Part shown: positions 6,329 to 12,577 of the stretch, piece after piece
Layout of the letters: each line of letters begins with the position of its first letter
How positions within the stretch are numbered: the first letter of the stretch is position 1
Assembly (NCBI GenBank): GCA_023419535.1
Contig: JAEZXX010000084.1
Location: 1-16,255, forward strand
Reading direction: 5' to 3'
Source of the DNA: Pseudomonadota bacterium
GTDB lineage: Bacteria > Pseudomonadota > Alphaproteobacteria > Rhizobiales > Rhizobiaceae
Length of the DNA: 16,255 nt
Position numbers and translations under genes: made by a program
The notes under the pieces: generated by a model
Databases searched by the model: none
What the model was told of the DNA's origin: nothing
What the model saw: the letters and a program-made list of their open reading frames with translations, nothing else

Positions 6329-6772
6329 ATGGGTTTTCACGCCATGCTCGATATCCGGAACAAGCATGCCGTGGCGCGCGAGCGGCTTCTGGCCCGCGCG
6401 GTCAAGGAGGTCGCCGCCGAGCTGCGGCTCGTGGACGTCGTCGACTACGTCGCGTTCCTGCGCATGGACCTGCTCGGCAACCTCGCCGATCTCGTGGAGG
6501 GCGCCGCGCAGCTCTATCTGGCGCCGGGCACGCTGCGCTTCGGCCATGGCGGCGACGTGCGCCTCGCCTGGGGCACCGTGCCCGAGATCGATCTCGACAT
6601 GGAGTTCCGCTCGCAAGGCGTGACCGTGCATTTCCGGCTGGCGCTGACGGCCACAAAGGCCGGCGTCGACATCACCTACATCGTCTTCGAGAACCCGGAC
6701 GACGATCCGCAGGTCAACACGGAGCGGCTGAAGGCGGCCATCGAGGCCGCGCGCCTGACGCCGCTCGCCTGA
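6329..6772 (+). CDS. Conserved-looking hypothetical protein between flhB and flgB
   Basis: This is a 147-residue protein of unknown function, read from the ATG that gives MGFHAMLDIRNKHAV. An ATG five codons later is also possible. The frame stays open back into the flhB stop region, but that extension is proline/glycine-rich and looks non-coding. There is no signal peptide or membrane segment. The N-terminal half is helical (about 10-60, with VDYVAFLRMDLLGNLADLVEG). The C-terminal half alternates hydrophobic residues in a beta pattern (residues 65-115: LYLAPGTLRFG, EIDLDMEFRSQGVTVHFRL, AGVDITYIVFE) and ends in a helix. I have an impression of similar proteins in other Rhizobiales flagellar clusters but cannot name a family. 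It lies 82 bases after flhB, just before the flgB promoter region, so it may be the last gene of the motA block. Confidence 0.7.
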   Translation: MGFHAMLDIRNKHAVARERLLARAVKEVAAELRLVDVVDYVAFLRMDLLGNLADLVEGAAQLYLAPGTLRFGHGGDVRLAWGTVPEIDLDMEFRSQGVTVHFRLALTATKAGVDITYIVFENPDDDPQVNTERLKAAIEAARLTPLA

Positions 6773-6782
6773 TCGCAATTCG

Positions 6783-6797
6783 TTAACGCAACGTTAA
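6783..6797. promoter_or_regulatory. Candidate CtrA binding site (TTAA-N7-TTAA) upstream of flgB
   Basis: The sequence TTAACGCAACGTTAA is an exact match to the TTAA-N7-TTAA recognition pattern of the alphaproteobacterial response regulator CtrA, which controls flagellar genes in several members of the class. It lies 10 bases after the stop of the 147-codon gene and about 117 bases before the flgB ATG. TTAA is rare in this GC-rich window, so two copies at the exact spacing are unlikely to be chance. Binding is inferred, not shown. Confidence 0.65.
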
Positions 6798-6882
6798 GAA
6801 CAGCTCCGCGTCGTTCGAAGTCTTCCGCAAGCTTTCTTCTAGTTGAGCAAGCTTGACGCAAGTGGCCCTGCTTAGAAGTCGG

Positions 6883-6890
6883 TTAACCAT
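6883..6890 (+). promoter_or_regulatory. Candidate CtrA half site (TTAACCAT) near the flgB start
   Basis: TTAACCAT, inside GGTTAACCATAACC, matches the commonly described CtrA half-site sequence. It ends about 24 bases before the flgB ATG, so it would overlap the transcription start or leader. That position would suit repression or autoregulated timing rather than activation. It lies in the same gap as the full site at 6783-6797. The first eight bases (GGTTAACC) are also a perfect palindrome. Confidence 0.45.
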
Positions 6891-6914
6891 AACCGTCGGC
6901 ATGAAGGCCCGGAC

Positions 6915-7298
6915 ATGAGCGGGATCTACCTCTTCGGACTTGCGAGCCGTCAGGCCGAATGGCTGGCGCAGCGACAGGCGATCGTCGCCGAGAACGTCGC
7001 CAATTCCGACACGCCGGGCTTCCGCTCCAAGGACATCGCCAGCTTCTCCGACGTTCTGGAGACCACCGGCCTCCAGATGGCGGGCACGGACCGGATGCAC
7101 CTCGCCGCGGGGGGCGGTCCGGCGGACCAGGCGGTCGCCACCGCGGCGTCGGAGCGCTGGGACGTCACCCATTCGGGCAACACGGTGAGCCTGGAGCAGG
7201 AGATGCTCAAGGCCGGCGAGGTCTCGCGCGACTACGCGCTGAACACCTCCATCTCCAAAGCCTTCCACCGCATGCTCCTCTCCACGCTCAGAGGCTGA
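6915..7298 (+). CDS. flgB: Flagellar basal-body rod protein FlgB
   Basis: FlgB is a proximal rod protein, built onto the MS ring after FliE and exported by the flagellar type III system. The 127-residue protein has the rod-family N-terminus with the ANN/ENVAN helix and turn (QRQAIVAENVANSDTPGFRSKD, about residues 20-41). A variable middle follows, then a C-terminal helix with VSLEQEMLKAGEVSRDYALNTSI, typical of FlgB. A GAAGG ribosome site sits about seven bases before the ATG. It is the first gene of a long rightward operon, preceded by a 142-base gap that holds TTAA-type regulatory sites, so transcription of the rod genes probably begins here. flgC starts nine bases after its stop. Confidence 0.95.
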   Translation: MSGIYLFGLASRQAEWLAQRQAIVAENVANSDTPGFRSKDIASFSDVLETTGLQMAGTDRMHLAAGGGPADQAVATAASERWDVTHSGNTVSLEQEMLKAGEVSRDYALNTSISKAFHRMLLSTLRG

Positions 7299-7307
7299 AG
7301 ACACCGG

Positions 7308-7727
7308 ATGTCGGTCGATCCCATCTCCGCCGCGCTGAAAGTCGCGGCCTCCGCCCTCGAGGCCCAGTCGACGCGGCTTCGCGTCGTCTCCGAGAACGTC
7401 GCCAACGTGCGCTCCACCGGCGAAACGCCCGGTTCGGACCCCTACCGCCGCCAGACGGTGACCTTCGCGGGCGAGCTCGACCGGCTGACCGGCGCCAATC
7501 TCGTCGGCGTCTCCAAGGTGGGGCTCGACCGGTCCGACTTCCGCACCGAACACGACCCCGGCAATCCGGCCGCCGACGCCAACGGCTACGTGAAGCTGCC
7601 CAACGTGAACATGCTCGTCGAGATGGCCGACATGCGCGAGGCGAACCGCGCCTACGAGGCCAATCTCCAGGTGGTCAAGCAGACCCGCGAGCTCATCAAC
7701 ATGACCATCGACCTGATGAGGAGCTGA
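7308..7727 (+). CDS. flgC: Flagellar basal-body rod protein FlgC
   Basis: FlgC is a proximal rod protein that assembles with FlgB and FlgF. The 139-residue product matches the family length. The N-terminus carries the rod motif (LEAQSTRLRVVSENVANV, residues 17-34). A GYVKLPNVNMLVEMADMREA segment (about 93-112) is the FlgC hallmark 'GYVxxPNVNxxxEMxDM', followed by the NRAYEANLQVVKQTRELI terminal helix. It follows flgB after nine bases and precedes fliE by five, the usual flgB-flgC-fliE order. Confidence 0.97.
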   Translation: MSVDPISAALKVAASALEAQSTRLRVVSENVANVRSTGETPGSDPYRRQTVTFAGELDRLTGANLVGVSKVGLDRSDFRTEHDPGNPAADANGYVKLPNVNMLVEMADMREANRAYEANLQVVKQTRELINMTIDLMRS

Positions 7728-7732
7728 AGACG

Positions 7733-8056
7733 ATGATCCCCGCCCTCGGTTCCGCCCTTCCGCGCCTCGGCGTCGATTCCCTCTCCGGGGTCCAGCCCGG
7801 CGCACCCGCCGCTTCCGCCGCCGCAGGGCAGGCGGCCGGTGCCGACTTCTCCGCCGTCATGTCGCAGGTCGCCTCCGAGGCGATGGGCAGCTTGAAGGCC
7901 GCCGAGGCGGTGTCGATCCAGGGCGTCAACGGCTCGGCCTCCACCCAGGCCGTGGTCGAGGCGGTCATGAACGCCGAGCGCACGCTCCAGACCGCCGTCG
8001 CCGTCCGCGACAAGGTGGTCTCTGCCTATCTCGAACTCTCCCGCATGCAGATCTAG
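7733..8056 (+). CDS. fliE: Flagellar hook-basal body complex protein FliE
   Basis: FliE is the adaptor between the MS ring and the rod and an early export substrate. The 107-residue protein has a variable, alanine/proline-rich N-terminus (residues 1-36). A conserved C-terminal half follows: ADFSAVMSQVASEAMGSLKAAEAVSIQGVNG and the VVEAVMNAERTLQTAVAVRDKVVSAYLELSRMQI end that is typical of FliE. The ATG is preceded by GAGGAG within the end of flgC. The reading frame extends far upstream without a stop, but only the part from this ATG resembles FliE, and the rest is out-of-frame flgB/flgC. A gap of 111 bases with strong hairpins separates it from flgG, unlike the close spacing of its other neighbours. 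Confidence 0.95.
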   Translation: MIPALGSALPRLGVDSLSGVQPGAPAASAAAGQAAGADFSAVMSQVASEAMGSLKAAEAVSIQGVNGSASTQAVVEAVMNAERTLQTAVAVRDKVVSAYLELSRMQI

Positions 8057-8074
8057 CGGCGGCTCCACCGTCCG

Positions 8075-8091
8075 GGCGGGCCGGGCCCGCC
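8075..8091. repeat. GC-rich hairpin in the fliE-flgG gap
   Basis: GGCGGGC (8075-8081) and GCCCGCC (8085-8091) form a perfect 7-bp stem around a three-base loop, 18 bases after the fliE stop. No T run follows, so a classical intrinsic terminator is not supported. It is the first of two stem-loops in this gap. Confidence 0.5.
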
Positions 8092-8110
8092 TCAAACCAT
8101 CGCTTTCCAC

Positions 8111-8148
8111 GCACCGGGCGTGGGGGACGGACCGTCCCCCGCCGGTGC
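8111..8148. repeat. Long near-perfect hairpin upstream of flgG
   Basis: GCACCGG (8111-8117) pairs with CCGGTGC (8142-8148), and inside it GGGGGACGG (8122-8130) pairs with CCGTCCCCC (8132-8140) around a single central A. That makes 16 complementary base pairs with one small 4/1 internal loop. The inner part is a 19-bp DNA palindrome. The structure ends six bases before the AAGGA ribosome site of flgG and has no T tract. It may be an intra-operon RNA processing or attenuation structure, a protein-binding palindrome or a small repeat element. No second copy was seen in the window. Confidence 0.65.
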
Positions 8149-8167
8149 TACAAGGACCCCAGATCCC

Positions 8168-8953
8168 ATGCGAGCCCTCGCCATCGCCGCCACCGGCATG
8201 AACGCGCAGCAGACCAATGTCGAGGTGATCGCGAACAACATCGCGAACATCAACACCACGGGCTTCAAGCGCGCCCGGGCGGAGTTCACCGACCTTCTCT
8301 ACCAGATCGAGCGCATGCAGGGCGTGCCCGCCCGCGGCGGCGAGAACGTGATCCCCGAAGGGGCGCAGATCGGCCTCGGCGTGCGCACGGCGGCCGTCCG
8401 CAACGTCCACCTGCAGGGCGCGCTGGAGCAGACCGGGAACCGTCTCGACGTCGCGATCAACGGTCCCGGCTGGTTCCAGATCGAGGGACCGGGCGGCGAG
8501 ATCCTCTATTCGCGCGCCGGCGCCTTCAACACCAACGCGGAGGGGCAGCTCGTCACCCTCGACGGTTTCGCCGTGGAACCGGCGATCGACGTACCGGTCG
8601 ACGCGATCGAGGTCGTGATCAACGACAGCGGGCAGGTCTTCGCCCGCGTCGAGGGGCAGGAGGACCAGGAGCTCGGCCAGCTGACGCTCGTCACCTTCGC
8701 CAACGAGCCGGGCCTGGCCGCACAGGGCGGCGGTCTCTTCCGCGAGACGCTGGCCTCGGGCGCGCCCGTCGCGGGCGTTCCGGGCGATCCGGGCTACGGC
8801 GTGCTCAAGCAGGGCTATCTGGAGAACTCCAACGTCGATCCCGTGAAGGAGATCTCCGAGCTGATCTCCGCCCAGCGCGCCTACGAGATGAACTCCAAGG
8901 TCATCCAGGCCGCCGACGACATGTCGAGCATCGTCTCCAAGGGAATCCGCTGA
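8168..8953 (+). CDS. flgG: Flagellar distal rod protein FlgG
   Basis: FlgG forms the distal rod, the drive shaft inside the P and L rings. The 261-residue product matches the near-constant family length. It begins MRALAIAATGMNAQQ and carries the family motif VEVIANNIANINTTGFKRARAEF (residues 18-40). The D1/D2 core has the Ala-Ile-Asn-Gly-Pro-Gly-Trp-Phe-Gln segment and the GVLKQGYLENSNVDPVKEI region. The C-terminal helix is ELISAQRAYEMNSKVIQAADDM. I chose this ATG because FlgG proteins normally begin a few residues before 'ATGM'. The open frame extends 16 codons further upstream through the hairpin and looks non-coding. AAGGA lies 13 bases upstream. flgA starts three bases after its stop. Confidence 0.97.
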   Translation: MRALAIAATGMNAQQTNVEVIANNIANINTTGFKRARAEFTDLLYQIERMQGVPARGGENVIPEGAQIGLGVRTAAVRNVHLQGALEQTGNRLDVAINGPGWFQIEGPGGEILYSRAGAFNTNAEGQLVTLDGFAVEPAIDVPVDAIEVVINDSGQVFARVEGQEDQELGQLTLVTFANEPGLAAQGGGLFRETLASGAPVAGVPGDPGYGVLKQGYLENSNVDPVKEISELISAQRAYEMNSKVIQAADDMSSIVSKGIR

Positions 8954-8956
8954 GCG

Positions 8957-9451
8957 ATGCGCGAGGGATCGAACCGCGAGCGCTGGCTCGTCCTCTTCTA
9001 CGGAGCGATCGTCTTCGTCGCCTCGCTCCTGCTGCTCTCGATCCCGGTGCGGGCCTTTGCGGCCGACATCGACCTGCCGGTTCCGGCGAGCGTCGTCTAT
9101 CCCGGCCAGAGCGTGCTCGATCGCGGCCTCGTCACCTCGCGCTTCCGCGTGCCGGGCGAGACCCTTTCGTCCTACGTCGTGGAGCGCGGCATGCTGGACG
9201 GGCGCGTCGCCGCCCGCACGCTCCTGCCGGGCCGCCCCATCATGCTCGCCGACCTCAAGAGCCCCGACGTGGTGCGCGCCGGCGTCCCGACCCAGATCGT
9301 CTACCGCGAGCCCGGCCTGACGATCTCGGGCATCGGTACGCCGCTGATGAGCGCGGGCGCCGGCCAGTCCATCCGCGTGCGCAACGTCGATTCCGGCGTC
9401 ACCATCACCGGCATCGTCGCCGACGACGGCACGATCGAGATCCTGAACTGA
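8957..9451 (+). CDS. flgA: P-ring assembly chaperone FlgA
   Basis: FlgA is a periplasmic chaperone that helps FlgI polymerise into the P ring. The 164-residue product has a longish N-terminal signal sequence: basic RERW at residues 7-10, then a hydrophobic core to about residue 33, with likely cleavage after AFA near residue 35. The mature part contains a SAF-type domain (VVYPGQSVLDRGLV... LLPGRPIMLADLKSPDVVRAG). It ends with the FlgA C-terminal pattern GAGQSIRVRNVDSGVTITGIVADDGTIEI. The N-terminal domain found in longer FlgA proteins (about 220 residues in E. coli) is missing, as in other Rhizobiales. Its TGA overlaps the flgI ATG by one base. Confidence 0.94.
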   Translation: MREGSNRERWLVLFYGAIVFVASLLLLSIPVRAFAADIDLPVPASVVYPGQSVLDRGLVTSRFRVPGETLSSYVVERGMLDGRVAARTLLPGRPIMLADLKSPDVVRAGVPTQIVYREPGLTISGIGTPLMSAGAGQSIRVRNVDSGVTITGIVADDGTIEILN

Positions 9452-10671
9452 TGCGCGCCCCGCTCCGCCTCCGGGCCGTCGCCCTCCTGACGCTCGGCCT
9501 CGTCGCCGGGACGCTGCCGGCGGCGACGGCCGCCGACTATTCGGTCGCGGCACCCGCCGGCGCCGTCGGGCTCGGCGCACGGGAACACTTCACCCATCTC
9601 AACCGCTCGCCGGAGGCGCGCCGCGTCTCGGGCGTGCGCATCAAGGACATCACGACCGTCAAGGGCGTGCGCGAGAACCAGCTCGTCGGCTACGGCCTCG
9701 TCATCGGCCTGTCCGGGTCTGGCGACTCGTTGCGCAACTCGCCCTTCACCCAGCAGTCGCTGCAGTCGATGCTCGACCGCATGGGCGTGAACGTGCGCTC
9801 GGCCAACCCGCGCACCCGCAACGTCGCGGCCGTCGTCGTCACGGCCGAGCTGCCCGCCTTCGTGGGAACCGGCAGCCGCATCGACGTTTCGGTCTCCTCG
9901 CTCGGCGACGCCTCCTCGCTGATGGGCGGCACGCTCGTCATGACCCCGCTTTACGGCGCGGACGGCGAGATCTACGCCGTGGCGCAAGGCCCGCTCGCGG
10001 TCTCCGGCTTCACGGGAGAGGGTGCGAACGAGACGCTGACGCAGGGCGTGCCGACCGCCGGCCGCATCGCCGGCGGCGCGCTGATCGAGCGCGAGGTGCC
10101 ACGCCCCGACATCGAGACGCCAACGATCACCATGGAGATGCGCAATCCGGACTACCGGACCGTCATCCGCGTGGTCGACGCCATCAACGCCTTCGCGCAG
10201 ACCCGCTACGGCCGTCCCGTGGCGCGCGAGCAGGACATCCGAACCGTGACGCTGACGCGGCCCGAGGCCTTCTCCTCGACGCGCTTCCTCGCCGAGATCG
10301 GCGACATCGCCATCGAGCCCGACCAGGCCGCGCGCGTCGTCATCGACGAGCGCACGGGCACCATCGTCATCGGCAAGGACGTGCAGATCTCCACCGTCGC
10401 CGTCACGCACGGCTCGCTGACGGTGCGCATCACCGACACGCCCGTCATCTCACAGCCCGCACCCTTCTCGGACGGGCAGACGGTCGTCACCGCCGACACG
10501 GTGGTGAACGCGGAGCAGGAGGGCGGCCAGCTCGCCTTCGTCCAGGGCGCCAACCTCGATTCCGTCGTGCGCGGCCTCAACCGCCTCGGCCTTCGCCCCA
10601 CCGGCATCATCGCCATCCTCCAGGCCATCAAGAGCGCCGGCGCGCTCCAGGCCGATCTCGTGGTGCAGTGA
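9451..10671 (+). CDS. flgI: Flagellar P-ring protein FlgI
   Basis: FlgI forms the P ring in the peptidoglycan layer around the rod. The product is 406 residues, longer than E. coli FlgI (365). A signal peptide covers residues 1-28, with cleavage likely after ATA. The family core begins at residue 63 with RIKDITTVKGVRENQLVGYG and continues through GTGSRIDVSVSSLGDASSLMGG, GGALIEREVP and the terminal region LNRLGLRPTGIIAILQAIKSAGAL. Between the signal peptide and the core lies an extra segment of about 34 residues (SVAAPAGAVG... SPEARRVSG) not usual in FlgI. Translation is coupled to flgA through overlapping stop and start. motE starts one base after its stop. Confidence 0.97.
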   Translation: MRAPLRLRAVALLTLGLVAGTLPAATAADYSVAAPAGAVGLGAREHFTHLNRSPEARRVSGVRIKDITTVKGVRENQLVGYGLVIGLSGSGDSLRNSPFTQQSLQSMLDRMGVNVRSANPRTRNVAAVVVTAELPAFVGTGSRIDVSVSSLGDASSLMGGTLVMTPLYGADGEIYAVAQGPLAVSGFTGEGANETLTQGVPTAGRIAGGALIEREVPRPDIETPTITMEMRNPDYRTVIRVVDAINAFAQTRYGRPVAREQDIRTVTLTRPEAFSSTRFLAEIGDIAIEPDQAARVVIDERTGTIVIGKDVQISTVAVTHGSLTVRITDTPVISQPAPFSDGQTVVTADTVVNAEQEGGQLAFVQGANLDSVVRGLNRLGLRPTGIIAILQAIKSAGALQADLVVQ

Positions 10672-10672
10672 C

Positions 10673-11248
10673 ATGACGACGCTCCGCATCCTTCTCGCCG
10701 GCGCCACCTTCCTCTCCGCGACCTCCTTCGCGGCCGGGGAGGGCGCGCTGAACCTGCCCGAGACGCGCGACACGGTGCGGGTCGTGGGCTCGGACGGCAC
10801 CGAGCAGTCGGTCGCGCCGCCCGCGCTCAGCGATTCCGAGCGCTATTGCGCCGCGATCGTCGACCCCGCGAGAGACGCCCGGACGCTTCACCAGACCGAG
10901 CAGCTCCAGGCGCTCGAGGCGCAGATCGACGCGCGCATCGACGAACTGGAAGCCAAGCGCGCCGAGTACCAGGACTGGCTCGACAAGCGTCAGGCCTTCC
11001 TGGACTCTACCTCGCCGATCGTCCTCGACATCTACGCCACCATGCGCCCGGACGCCGCCGCCGCGCAGCTCGCCGGGCTCGACCGGGAGGCCGCCGCCGC
11101 GATCCTCGCCAAGCTGAAGTCGCGCCAGGCGAGCGCCATCCTGACCGAGATGCCCGCCCCCGTCGCCGCGGAGGTCGCCGCCCTCATCGTCGAGCGCACG
11201 CACCCCGGCACGACCACGCTCGCCTCGGCCGCGGAGGCCCGTTCGTGA
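10673..11248 (+). CDS. motE: Periplasmic motility chaperone MotE
   Basis: MotE is known from S. meliloti as a periplasmic chaperone that folds and stabilises the motor protein MotC. The 191-residue product has a cleavable signal peptide (about residues 1-20, ending SFA). An extended segment follows, then a charged coiled coil (about 74-110: LHQTEQLQALEAQIDARIDELEAK). The C-terminal domain (about 115-172) resembles the MgtE N-terminal fold: IYATMRPDAAAAQLAGLD, AAAILAKLKSRQASAILTEMP. The only cysteine is Cys59. From memory, S. meliloti MotE dimerises through a disulfide at a cysteine in a comparable position. The gene sits between flgI and flgH as in S. meliloti, and its stop overlaps the flgH start (GTGA). 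No motC is in the window. Confidence 0.88.
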   Translation: MTTLRILLAGATFLSATSFAAGEGALNLPETRDTVRVVGSDGTEQSVAPPALSDSERYCAAIVDPARDARTLHQTEQLQALEAQIDARIDELEAKRAEYQDWLDKRQAFLDSTSPIVLDIYATMRPDAAAAQLAGLDREAAAAILAKLKSRQASAILTEMPAPVAAEVAALIVERTHPGTTTLASAAEARS

Positions 11249-11958
11249 CCGCCCTGCGCATTCTCGCCTCGCTGGCGTCCGTCCTGGCGCTGTCCGGCTG
11301 CATGACCTCCAAGGCCGATTTCCGGAACGAGCCGGTGATGAGCCCGGTCGGCGCCGGCATCTACCACAACACGCCGATCGTCCAGGCCGCCGACATCCCC
11401 TACGAACGACCGCGCGGCACCAACTCGCTCTGGACCGACCGCAACGCCGACTTCTTCCGCGACACGCGCGCCCTCAACATCGGAGACATCGTCACGGTCT
11501 CGATCGAGATCGACGACGACGCGCAGATCAACAACGACACGCGGCGCTCCCGCAACTCCGGCGTCAACATCGGGCTCGACCTGGAGGGCGCCATCTCCGG
11601 CACCTCGCTCGGCACGGTGGGCGCGACGACGGGCCTCACCGGCGGAACGTCGGCGCAGGGGCGCGGGCAGGTGCGCCGCTCCGAGAAGATCAACCTTCTC
11701 GTCGCGGCCGTCGTCACGCAGGTCCTGCCGAACGGCAACCTGTTCATCGCCGGCCAGCAGGAGGTGCGGGTGAACCACGAGCTGCGCGTCCTCCAGGTCG
11801 CCGGCTTCATCCGCCCGGGCGACATCCTGCCCAACAACATCATTCCCTCCGACAGGATCGCCGAGGCGCGCATCTCCTACGGCGGGCGCGGGCGCCTGTC
11901 CGAGGTCCAGCAGCCCGGCTGGGGCCAGCAGGTGCTCGACAACGTCATGCCCTACTGA
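11245..11958 (+). CDS. flgH: Flagellar L-ring lipoprotein FlgH
   Basis: FlgH builds the L ring in the outer membrane around the rod. The 237-residue protein starts at a GTG overlapping the motE stop. It has a lipoprotein signal peptide ending in the lipobox LALSGC, with Cys19 as the lipidated residue. The FlgH core follows: NSLWTDRNADFFRDTRALNIGDIVTVSIEI, then LDLEGAISGT..., LVAAVVTQVLPNGNLFIAGQQEVRVNHELRVLQVAGFIRPGDI and ISYGGRGRLSEVQQPGWGQQVLD at the end. Length and motifs are standard. The GTG was chosen because it places the lipobox at the normal distance. A 103-base gap with a GGCGCC-rich palindrome and a TTAA-N7-TTAA site separates it from fliL. Confidence 0.96.
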   Translation: MTALRILASLASVLALSGCMTSKADFRNEPVMSPVGAGIYHNTPIVQAADIPYERPRGTNSLWTDRNADFFRDTRALNIGDIVTVSIEIDDDAQINNDTRRSRNSGVNIGLDLEGAISGTSLGTVGATTGLTGGTSAQGRGQVRRSEKINLLVAAVVTQVLPNGNLFIAGQQEVRVNHELRVLQVAGFIRPGDILPNNIIPSDRIAEARISYGGRGRLSEVQQPGWGQQVLDNVMPY

Positions 11959-12001
11959 CGGCGCCGGCGCCGGCCAGCAAGGCCCGCGTCAGCCACTCGC
12001 C

Positions 12002-12016
12002 TTAAGGCTTCGTTAA
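12002..12016. promoter_or_regulatory. Candidate CtrA binding site (TTAA-N7-TTAA) upstream of fliL
   Basis: TTAAGGCTTCGTTAA is a second exact TTAA-N7-TTAA in the window. It ends 45 bases before the fliL ATG, in the only long gap between flgH and fliP. The position suggests a separate promoter for fliL-fliP under CtrA-type control. The match is to the known CtrA consensus; binding is inferred. Confidence 0.62.
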
Positions 12017-12061
12017 CGGTCCGGCCCAGCCGGCCTTGTGCGAGCGCAGGCGGGGTCACCC

Positions 12062-12577
12062 ATGGCAGATGAAGCCGTCATTTCGATGGATGCGGACCTG
12101 CGGGCGCCGCGGCTGAAGCGCGGCGGCCTCCTGAAGACGGCTCTGGGCGTCGCCGCCGTGACGCTCCTCGCCGTCGCCGCCGGCACCGGCATCGCCTTCC
12201 TGATCGCGACCCCGGCACCGACGCCGCCGGTCGAGACGGCGCAGAGCGCACCCGCCAATCCGGCCGCCTATTCGGACGTCGCCGGCCCGCTGACCCTCGT
12301 CCGCCTCGATCCCGTCGTCACCAACATCGCGACGCCCTCGAGCGCCATCGCGCGCATCGAGGCGAGCCTCGTCATCCGTTCCGATTCGGGTGCCGACGCC
12401 GAGACGCTGGCGGCCCAGGTCAGCGCCGACACGCTCGCCTTCGCGCGCACGCTCGACCTCGCCCAGATCGAGGGCGCGCGGGGCCTCCTGCATCTTCGCG
12501 AGGACCTGAAGGAGCGCGCGGTTATGCGCTCGCCCGCCGTCGCGGACTACGTCATCCATTCGCTGGTCGCCCAGTGA
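12062..12577 (+). CDS. fliL: Flagellar basal-body associated protein FliL
   Basis: FliL is an inner-membrane protein that surrounds or supports the stator and affects torque and swarming. The 171-residue protein has a short cytoplasmic N-terminus, one membrane segment (about residues 22-48, LLKTALGVAAVTLLAVAAGTG), a proline/alanine linker and a periplasmic domain. That domain carries the FliL pattern LVRLDPVVTNIA, ARIEASLVI, the central helix AETLAAQVSADTLAFARTLDLAQIEGARGLLHLREDLKERAV and a final VxDYVIHSLVAQ. I chose the ATG giving MADEAVISM, preceded by a GGCGGGG run. A GTG eight codons upstream is possible but closer to the TTAA site. The TGA overlaps the proposed fliP GTG. Confidence 0.92.
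   Translation: MADEAVISMDADLRAPRLKRGGLLKTALGVAAVTLLAVAAGTGIAFLIATPAPTPPVETAQSAPANPAAYSDVAGPLTLVRLDPVVTNIATPSSAIARIEASLVIRSDSGADAETLAAQVSADTLAFARTLDLAQIEGARGLLHLREDLKERAVMRSPAVADYVIHSLVAQ

Noticed and set aside
4822..6330. 502-codon minus-strand frame opposite fliG and flhB
   Set aside because: Antisense shadow of conserved genes with no family-like segments.
7652..9580. 642-codon minus-strand frame opposite flgC to flgI
   Set aside because: Antisense shadow. Its His/Asp/Gly-rich composition comes from reading GC-rich codons backwards.
11959..11972. CGGCGCCGGCGCCG palindrome after flgH
   Set aside because: It is simple GGCGCC repetition expected in GC-rich DNA, with no T run and no second feature tying it to a function.
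12038..12061. Earlier GTG start for fliL, eight codons upstream
   Set aside because: The downstream ATG has a better purine-rich ribosome site and gives a normal FliL N-terminus; the upstream start would only lengthen a variable region.
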